NCBI GenBank assembly: GCA_019915135.1
Contig: JAHLMK010000032.1
Coordinates: 124,001-188,000, forward strand
Origin: Strobilurus pachycystidiatus
Taxonomy: Eukaryota > Basidiomycota > Agaricomycetes > Agaricales > Physalacriaceae
Length of the DNA stretch: 64,000 nt
Direction: 5' to 3'
Part shown: positions 57,762 through 64,000 of the stretch, piece by piece
Layout of the letters: the number at the start of each line of letters is the position of its first letter
Numbering within the stretch: the stretch's first letter is position 1
Notes under the pieces: model-generated
The model's database searches: none
Seen by the model: only the letters and a program-made list of their open reading frames with translations
Told to the model about the DNA's origin: nothing
Program-made: the position numbers and the translations under genes

Positions 57762-60364
57762 ATGAAAAAGCTATTTGGCAGGGACAAGGACAAACTCAAG
57801 CCCGCCGCCGCGCGGGGGATCGAGGCAAGATCCATGCTATCGACGGACGTGATCCATGCTGACGGCTATACGCCCCGCACAGGACCCCGCCCCGACGGCC
57901 GCCCCGCCGACGCCCATCCACCAGCAGCATGCCGTGTACCGCGAGCCCGACGACGAGCGCTGGGAGGTCGTCGAGAACGGCGCCGGCGACCTGCCAAACC
58001 GACGCGTGCCTGGCCTGAACCCGTCCAGGACATCGTCCCTCACCTCACTGCCGCCCGGCGCAGGCCCACCCATCGCGAGCCCGCGAGCGCCGTCGCCTGC
58101 GCCGTATAAGCAGCCGCAGGCGCAGCCACCGCCAAACCAGCTCAAGAAAAAGCCGCCGGTGCCCGGAACGATCCTCCGTGCATTGGAGCCCCATCCCACG
58201 GAACTTGTTGCGCCGCCGCATCACCACAATCGCAAGGAGTCGTCCGATGTCGGGCATCGAGAGCGGGAGGCGGCGAAGAAGAGCGGGTTCTGGACGAAGG
58301 ACAACGGCAGGGAGCGGGAACGGGATCCGCACCAGGAATTCTGGCGGGAGGTGGGCGAGGACGGTATGCCGTCGCTGACAAGGCAGATTGGCGAGTCGAC
58401 AGACTATCAAGTAAAGCGACGGGAATGCTTACCTGGCACGCACAGGTTACTTGACGGCAACGAGTGCGGAGAACTGGAGCATGGTCCTCGAAGTCTGCGA
58501 GCGGTCGTCTGCCAGCGAGACCAACGCCAAGGAAGCGGTGCGTGCGCTGCGACGGGAGTTCAAGTAGGTCGTCGACAACTCTACTTGCTGCTTCTCACCT
58601 TCGATCAGATATGGCGAGCCAGCAGCGCAACTTTCCGCCGCCAGAGTGTGTAATCTCAGACTGTTCCATCTCGATTGTCGCTCACAACACGTCTCAGCTA
58701 TGGGCCATTATGCTTCGCAACTCTACAGAGACATTTATCAACCAATCCACATCCCGTAAGTTCCTCGACACCCTCGAGGACATCCTCGTCTCCCCACGCA
58801 CATCACCCGTCGTACGCGAGCGCATAATGGACGTCGTTGCTGCGGCAGCATACGCCAGTGGCACCAGTGAGTCCCTGGCAACCTCTGTTCCACCGTCAAA
58901 TTGCTCAGCCATTGTACCCAATAGAGAAAGACACGGGTTTCCGGGGATTATGGCGCAAGATCAAACCTGCAGATAAACCTGAAGAGGGCGTCCCCTTCGA
59001 TACCGACGATGCCATGTTCAGTCCACCAGTACCCAACCCTAGGCTCTCCTACTATGATCCATCCGCTCTGCAGGTCCTGGCGCCAGAGCCACAACACCCT
59101 CCGCGCACTGTCAGTCCTCGTGTGGCCTCGGTCTCGTGTTCCGTCATACTGATGATGACCCTCCGTTTCAGTCTCCCTCAAACGACCGACACCACAAGAA
59201 ACGCAAATCCCCCACCCGAAATAGAATCATCCCGCCAGAAGAAGACATCAAGCGGCTGTTCCAGGAATGCAAGATTGGGCAAGGTAACGCGAACCTGCTG
59301 GGCGAGGCGCTGATGGTTGCGAAGCCGGAGGACCTCAAGACGAAGGATGTGATTCAGGAGTTCTATATCAAGTGCAGGCAGTCACAGGAGATTATATTTG
59401 CACAGATACCGTGGGCCACGGCTGGGTCGGAGCGATCGCGCGCGGCGAAGGATCAGCAGAGGAAGAGAACCATCTCGAACGCGTCGGCAAATATGTTGAA
59501 CTCTGTACACGGGCATGGACAGGACGAGAAGGAGTTGACAACAGAGGAGGAGCTTCTAGCTGCCCTGCTCGCTGCGCACGCTGAGATCCAGGGGGCGTTA
59601 CAACAGTACGAGGACCTGGAACGCGTGGGGATGGAACGCGAGGCGGAGGAGTTGAGTAGGCGAGATGTCCGGATGAACCAAAGGGTGGGTCATCGCGATG
59701 ACGCTGATCATCGGCTGTGCTTTGCTGATATGTCGGTTGGATAGGAACGACAGTTGCTAGAGGAGCGCTTCCAGCTTGACGATCCGCATGTACGGATTGG
59801 CGGAAGTTCGTCGAGGGATCCGTCGCCTGCGCGGTCGCGGCCGTCGTCGATTCATCTGATCAACCATCCGCAACCTAATCTTGCACCGCCTGCGCCACAA
59901 GGACCTCGGCCGGCAGGCACGAGGACGCCTTCGCCTGGTGCACACCACCATCCTGCGTATGTGTCTATGACGAGCGAGATTACTGCTCGGCAAGACCAGG
60001 ACTCGCGATATAGCTCGGACGACGTGGTCGTTCCTAGTGCCAAGGCGTTGGGCAAGAGGAGGGTGGTAGAGGATGAGTTTGAAGAGAGTGAGTTTCTTTC
60101 CAATCTTCCTGTAATTGAACATTCCTGATAAGAAGATCAGATCCGTTCGACCCCAATGACTTGTTCTATGAAAAGGACGAGTTCCCTCTGGATGAGCGGG
60201 CGGATTATTCGGACTCTGAGGATAGTAGGGATACGCGACCCGGGTGGCATCAGCCTACGCCGACTATTAACTTTGTATATGATGCGGCTGCGGAGAGGAC
60301 GAGACAGAGGATGGAGGAAGGACACCGACTGGGGAGTGGGGACTCTGGGGGACTGGTACACTAG
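57762..60364 (+). CDS. VHS-GAT domain trafficking adaptor (LSB5/GGA-like)
   Basis: Exon 1 is 21 codons (MKKLFGRDKDKLKPAAARGIE, 57762-57824). The next intron, 57825-57882, has a GC donor (GAG/GCAAGA) and CACAG acceptor, joining DPAPTAAPPTPIHQQHAVYR in phase. A Pro-rich linker leads to the VHS domain (SLTRQIGESTDY, LTATSAENWSMVLEVCERSS, AVRALRREFKYGEPAAQLSA, LWAIMLRNSTETFINQST, KFLDTLEDILVS). The GAT domain follows (IIPPEEDIKRLFQECKIGQG, ANLLGEALMVAKPEDLKTKD, EFYIKCRQSQEIIFAQI). The C-terminus is disordered with an NPF motif (ENPFDPND). VHS-GAT proteins bind ubiquitinated cargo and Arf/phosphoinositide membranes at the Golgi, endosome or cortical actin. There is no GAE ear, so it is closer to LSB5 than to GGA. 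Confidence 0.85.
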
Positions 60365-60684
60365 GTGTAGAGCTACAAGGCGTAGACTTACATTGCTATA
60401 TGGATGCTTCCTCACTATATATTTTATGACTGCTCTGCATGTTGAAAGAGCGAGGCTGTGCGGCGTGGGAACGCGCGTGGTACAGGGCTGGCTGGATTTG
60501 GAGTGACTTGACGATTTTCGCTTTCATTCTAGTCACTGCCAGGTCACGAAATTGTCACTGTAGCGCATCGAGCGAGACGACTGGTCACGACGGTCACAGG
60601 TGAGTTGCCTTCGTACGACGATGAGCGCGCGGGCGTTGACGACGACGAAGAGCCCCTGCGACAACGACGACGACCCATCGCTCT
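60365..60684. other. Intergenic, promoter of the basic-region gene
   Basis: Contains only short frames. An overlapping plus-strand frame near 60605 continues into the next gene in the wrong phase. Confidence 0.4.
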
Positions 60685-61503
60685 ATGGAGGTGCCATCGA
60701 TACCCTTATCACCAGCTGAAGCCCGCCGACGAGCCAGAGAGAACGAGACGGCGGCACAACGCATCAAGCGAGAGAAGGCTGCCGAGCGACAGCGCCGCAA
60801 GCGTGAGCGAGACCGCGCTGGGCTGTTCCCATCATCCGGACAGGCGAACAGCAACAGCGCCTCGAACGGCGGGATGGTGCACGATGGCGGAGACATGCAG
60901 GCGCAGGAGCAGCAGTACTCGCTCACGCCCGAGGAGGAAGCACGGCGGGACCGGGTGCGCGCCGCCGCGCGGGAGCGCCAGCGGAAACACCGGGCGCTGG
61001 TCAAGTCGCGCAAGATGCGGGATATCACCGGGACGAGCGACGAGTATGCTGGCGGTGGCGGCGGGGGGCAGGGCTCGGACACGCAGGCGGCGGCGGCGGC
61101 TGACGAGCAGTCGTCGTACCACCAGGTGCTCGCGGAGTTGAGCGGTCCGCACCCCGACTTTCAGCCGCCACCGCAGCCGGCGGTGAGCAACGGCGGGCAG
61201 ACCTTCGCGACGACACTACTGCTGTCATTCTCGTGCTCGCCGATGCTCAAGACGCATCTCCTTCGGACGCTCAATATGACGAACGACGAGCTGACGAGTT
61301 TCGAGCCTATCATTGCGGAGGCATGGGAGCGCTGGAATATTGCACGGCAGGGCGGGTTCCCGCCGCCGCTGGAGGGCGCTATGGAGGGCCTGTTCCAGCC
61401 CAACGGCGGCGAGGATTTCAGGACGCGCTTCCACCGTCCGCTGGTCGCGCCGACGCCGTTCCAGCAGCAGGAGATTGATCCGAGCTTGAAAACGTCCGAA
61501 TAG
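60685..61503 (+). CDS. Hypothetical protein with N-terminal basic helical region
   Basis: Single-exon 272-residue protein. MEVPSIPLSPAEARRRAREN is followed by a highly basic helical stretch (RIKREKAAERQRRKRERDR) and a second one (ARRDRVRAAARERQRKHRAL), separated by a Gln/Ser/Gly linker. These resemble DNA- or RNA-binding basic regions, but the spacing and lack of leucine heptads do not make a standard bZIP. The C-terminal ~100 residues (HQVLAELSGPHPDFQPPPQP, LLLSFSCSPMLKTHLLRTLN, FEPIIAEAWERWNIARQGGF) look folded and conserved. Likely nuclear; function not recognised. Confidence 0.65.
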   Translation: MEVPSIPLSPAEARRRARENETAAQRIKREKAAERQRRKRERDRAGLFPSSGQANSNSASNGGMVHDGGDMQAQEQQYSLTPEEEARRDRVRAAARERQRKHRALVKSRKMRDITGTSDEYAGGGGGGQGSDTQAAAAADEQSSYHQVLAELSGPHPDFQPPPQPAVSNGGQTFATTLLLSFSCSPMLKTHLLRTLNMTNDELTSFEPIIAEAWERWNIARQGGFPPPLEGAMEGLFQPNGGEDFRTRFHRPLVAPTPFQQQEIDPSLKTSE

Positions 61504-61675
61504 TTGTATCGATTTGCTACTGTATTTTACTTGTCATTTCCTTGATTTCCTCTACTCTGAATGGTTAATACGGACTTGTACTCTTCAGTCAGAAGCGTTC
61601 AAACGTTCAAGCCCTAACAAGGAAAGCTTACCCACGCCTTACACCCTTTCCCTTTTAATTCCACCATCTCCCATA

Positions 61676-63699
61676 ATGGTCGCCGCCACCGCCGTCGTCG
61701 TCGAGAACGGCACCAACGGCAAGGCTAAATCGAAAAACCAGCTCCGCCGCCTCAAGCAGAAGCAGAAAAAGGCGGACAAACCGGAGCCGTCACCAGTGCG
61801 TCGTTCGTTCGGCAGCGTCATTGTCAATGCCAACAGCGAGCAGACACCCGCACCCGCCGACGAGCCAGCGACCAAGTCCGTAGAGGAGGAGAATGTCGAG
61901 TACGTTCCTGAGCAACTGGAAGCCATCGAAGCATTTTCAGATGTGTTTGCCCGTTTCAAGCTGCCCGATGAAGTCACGGTGCGTTTCCCGCCCTCTCTTT
62001 CGCCGCTCCCGCCCATCTCACGCGCCTCCGTCCTGCAGGTAACGAAGGACCCGGAAAACGCAAAGGGCGAAGTCATCAACTCGGACGACGAAGGCCTCTC
62101 GGAGGGCGACTCGGACAGCGAGAAGAAGCCCGTCTCGAAAAAGAAACAGCGCAAGATGGCCAGGCTGACCGTCGCGGAGCTCAAGCAGCTCGTCAAGAAG
62201 CCCGAGGTCGTCGAGTGGACGGACGTGACCGCGTCGGACCCGCGCCTGCTCCTGCACCTCAAGAGCTACCGCAACACCGTGCCCATCCCCATCCACTGGA
62301 GCGCCAAGCGAGACTACCTCCAGGGCAAGCGCGGCATCGAGAAGCCGCCGTTTCAGCTGCCGTCCTACATCGCCGACACGGGTATCGCGACGATGCGCGA
62401 CGCGGTCAAGGAGAAGGAGGCGAACATGTCTCTCAAAGCCAAGACGCGCGAACGTGTGCAGCCCAAGATGGGCAAGGTCGACATTGACTACCAGAAGCTC
62501 CACGATGCCTTTTTCAAGTTCCAGACAAAGCCGTTGGTGACTGGCTTTGGCGAGATGTAGGCTTCACTTCCAATCGTATTCGTCGACTTGACACTGATTT
62601 TCTCACTAGGTACTACGAAGGCAAGGAATTCGAAACATCACTAAAGGAGAAGCGGCCGGGAGACTTATCACCTGAATTGGTTGAGGCGCTATCGATTCCT
62701 CCGCTTGCTCCCCCACCATGGCTCATCAGTATGCAAAGATTTGGTCCTCCACCGAGCTATCCCACTTTGCGCATACCGGGTCTCAATGCGCCTATACCAG
62801 AGGGGTGCGTGATGCGTTGCCTTTATCTTTCTTTCATCGTTGGGACTGACATCGTGTGTTCTGTAGCGCACAGTGGGGTTTCCATCCTGGAGGTTGGGGC
62901 AAGCCGCCTTTGGATGAGTATAACCGGCCGTTATATGGTGATGTGTTTGGTGTGCTACCAAAGGCGCAGGATGCAAATGTGAGTGCTCTCGAATGTTTAC
63001 CGATATCGACATCTCACCTTTGCATAGGGAGAACCTGTAAATAAAGACCTATGGGGTGAGCTGGAGCCAGAAGAAGGTATGTTGTCGTGCTTTCAAAAAA
63101 ACTCTCTCCTAACTCGCCCTGCAGAAGAAGAGTCAGACGAGAGCGAAGAAGAGTCCGAGGAAGAAGAGGACACCGAACCAGCGCCTGCAGACGGACTACA
63201 AACACCGTCCGGCATGGCGACACCCTCTGGCATGGCAAGCACAGTGTCGACCATCGCAGGCGGCCTGGAAACGCCCGACTTCCTGGAGCTTCGCAAAACA
63301 TCGCAACGGACAGTGTCGGAGGCGATGGAGCCGTCTGGGCCACGGTCGCTGTACCAGGTCGTGCCGGAGAAACAGACGTCCGTGCGCGGGCTGATGGGGA
63401 GCGAGCGCGGGTACGACGTCAGTGCCGTCGCGGGCGCGCCGATACCCGTGCTGGGCAACGAGCGGGGGACGAAGCGCAAGGCGGGCGGGGTGGACGTGTC
63501 ACTGGACATGGATGCGGGCGACTTGAACGAGGAGGATCTGCGGCGGAAGTATGACGCGCATTCACGGGGCAATGCTGGTGTGCCGGGCGCGGGCGGGAGA
63601 GAGGACTTCTCGGATATGGTGGCAAAGGAGATGGCGAAGAAGAAGCAGAAGATGGACAAGGATCGGGAGGGGAAGAAGGGGAGGGAGTTCAAGTTTTGA
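61676..63699 (+). CDS. CUS1: Splicing factor 3b subunit 2 (SF3B2/SAP145, Cus1)
   Basis: Subunit of the U2 snRNP SF3b complex that contacts pre-mRNA near the branch site. Starts MVAATAVVVENGTNGKAKSK with a basic region (NQLRRLKQKQKKADKPEPSP). The DUF382 core follows: ARLTVAELKQLVKKPEVVEW, DVTASDPRLLLHLKSYRNTV, PIHWSAKRDYLQGKRGIEKP, PFQLPSYIADTGIATMRDAV, and LHDAFFKFQTKPLVTGFGEM-YYEGKEFETSL. The PSP region reads RPGDLSPELVEALSIPPLAP, PPWLISMQRFGPPPSYPTLR, IPGLNAPIPEG, WGFHPGGWGKPPLDEYNRPL. An acidic Ser/Glu stretch and the basic tail GKKGREFKF end the protein. Five introns. Complete and unremarkable. Confidence 0.95.
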
Positions 63700-63702
63700 T
63701 AT

Positions 63703-63721
63703 ATGTGTGTGTGTGTTTTTG
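63703..63721. repeat. (TG)n microsatellite
   Basis: Short TGTGTG tract right after the SF3B2 stop codon. Confidence 0.7.
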
Positions 63722-63746
63722 GTGTACATGTCTTATATTATTAGTG

Positions 63747-64000
63747 CTACTTTACTGCTACGGTTCGTGGCTGCTGTTGGAAGACTTCCACGGTGTATAC
63801 GTTGATCAGCGGTAGTCTTTGAGGGTTGAGACGGGAACGCGCACCATGCCCATGGCTAGCTGTAGGCAAACTGGAGGAGGAATCTGAGGACCACAACCTT
63901 CGTCGGCTTTCCAAGGCCCCGATGTTCTTCCCGACGTCCACCAGCCAGCTTTCGACTTCTTCTTCGGGAAGAGCGTCTGACTGGGCCGCGGTTGAAGGGT
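63747..64000 (-). CDS. 3' end of an unknown gene running off the right edge
   Basis: Two minus-strand frames are open to the window edge. One ends at 63806 with ...LAMGMVRVPVSTLKDYR. The other ends at 63747 and contains EEEVESWLVDVGKNIGALES. The second has better coding composition at its start, and an intron could join the two. Too little is visible to name it. Confidence 0.35.
   Translation of the reverse strand, partial: PSTAAQSDALPEEEVESWLVDVGKNIGALESRRRLWSSDSSSSLPTASHGHGARSRLNPQRLPLINVYTVEVFQQQPRTVAVK

Noticed and set aside
60605..61141. 178-codon Arg-rich plus-strand ORF overlapping the basic-region gene
   Set aside because: Shifted frame of the 60685-61503 gene, with Arg/Thr bias typical of an off-frame GC-rich sequence.
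1..64000. CRISPR array, bacterial operons, riboswitches or an integrated virus
   Set aside because: The window is intron-rich eukaryotic DNA. No regular spacer-repeat array, ribosome binding sites or viral hallmark motifs were seen.

Overview
The window is nuclear DNA of a filamentous basidiomycete, most likely an Agaricomycete. The evidence is multi-exon genes with introns of about 45-60 nt, GC-rich codons, fungal wall and splicing genes (KRE6/SKN1-type GH16, OST4, Hrp1-like RRM protein), and an agaricomycete-style TKL kinase and F-box protein. Genes lie on both strands at spacings of a few hundred bases. All gene calls come from reading conserved motifs and splice sites by eye. No database search was run.

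Layout. 1-2.0 kb: an unresolved membrane-protein-like remnant and an unknown protein. 2.5-6.4 kb: an SDR oxidoreductase (-), the 41-residue OST subunit OST4 (-), a decayed retroelement fragment, a ~30-bp minisatellite, and a small mitochondrial-type protein. 6.5-14.1 kb: PWP2 (-), a GPI-anchored secreted protein (-), and a KRE6/SKN1-like GH16 glucan-synthesis protein (+).

14.45-36.96 kb is the most unusual part. A tandem array carries three copies of a two-RRM Hrp1/Nab4-like gene, each followed by an epsin gene. Only the third epsin is complete. The first two are cut inside the ENTH domain at the same base and run into a ~6.75-kb spacer (here called X) that I do not recognise. The array reads [RRM-epsin'] X1 [RRM-epsin'] X2 [RRM-epsin]. 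X carries degenerate arrays of intron/exon-like repeats on both strands, and the arrays differ in unit number between X1 and X2. X has no visible TIRs, Helitron ends, transposase or reverse transcriptase.

37.6-48.9 kb: a MARVEL-type membrane protein (+), a secreted alpha/beta hydrolase (-), a class I methyltransferase (-), a ~0.69-kb MITE with 28-bp perfect inverted ends and an internal motif array, an F-box protein (+), a DHA1-type MFS transporter (-) and a disordered unknown protein (-). 49-64 kb: PCNA with a ~110-residue charged insertion (+), a TKL-like kinase (+), an E2 with UBA domain of UBC1 type (-), two unknown proteins (-, possibly one gene), a VHS-GAT trafficking protein with a GC-AG first intron (+), a basic-region unknown protein (+), the SF3b subunit SF3B2/CUS1 (+), and the 3' end of an unknown gene (-).

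The neighbours form no obvious pathway. Two clathrin/endosome genes (epsin, VHS-GAT), two nuclear RNA-processing genes (Hrp1-like, SF3B2) and PWP2 share the window, but this looks like ordinary gene order and not a functional cluster.
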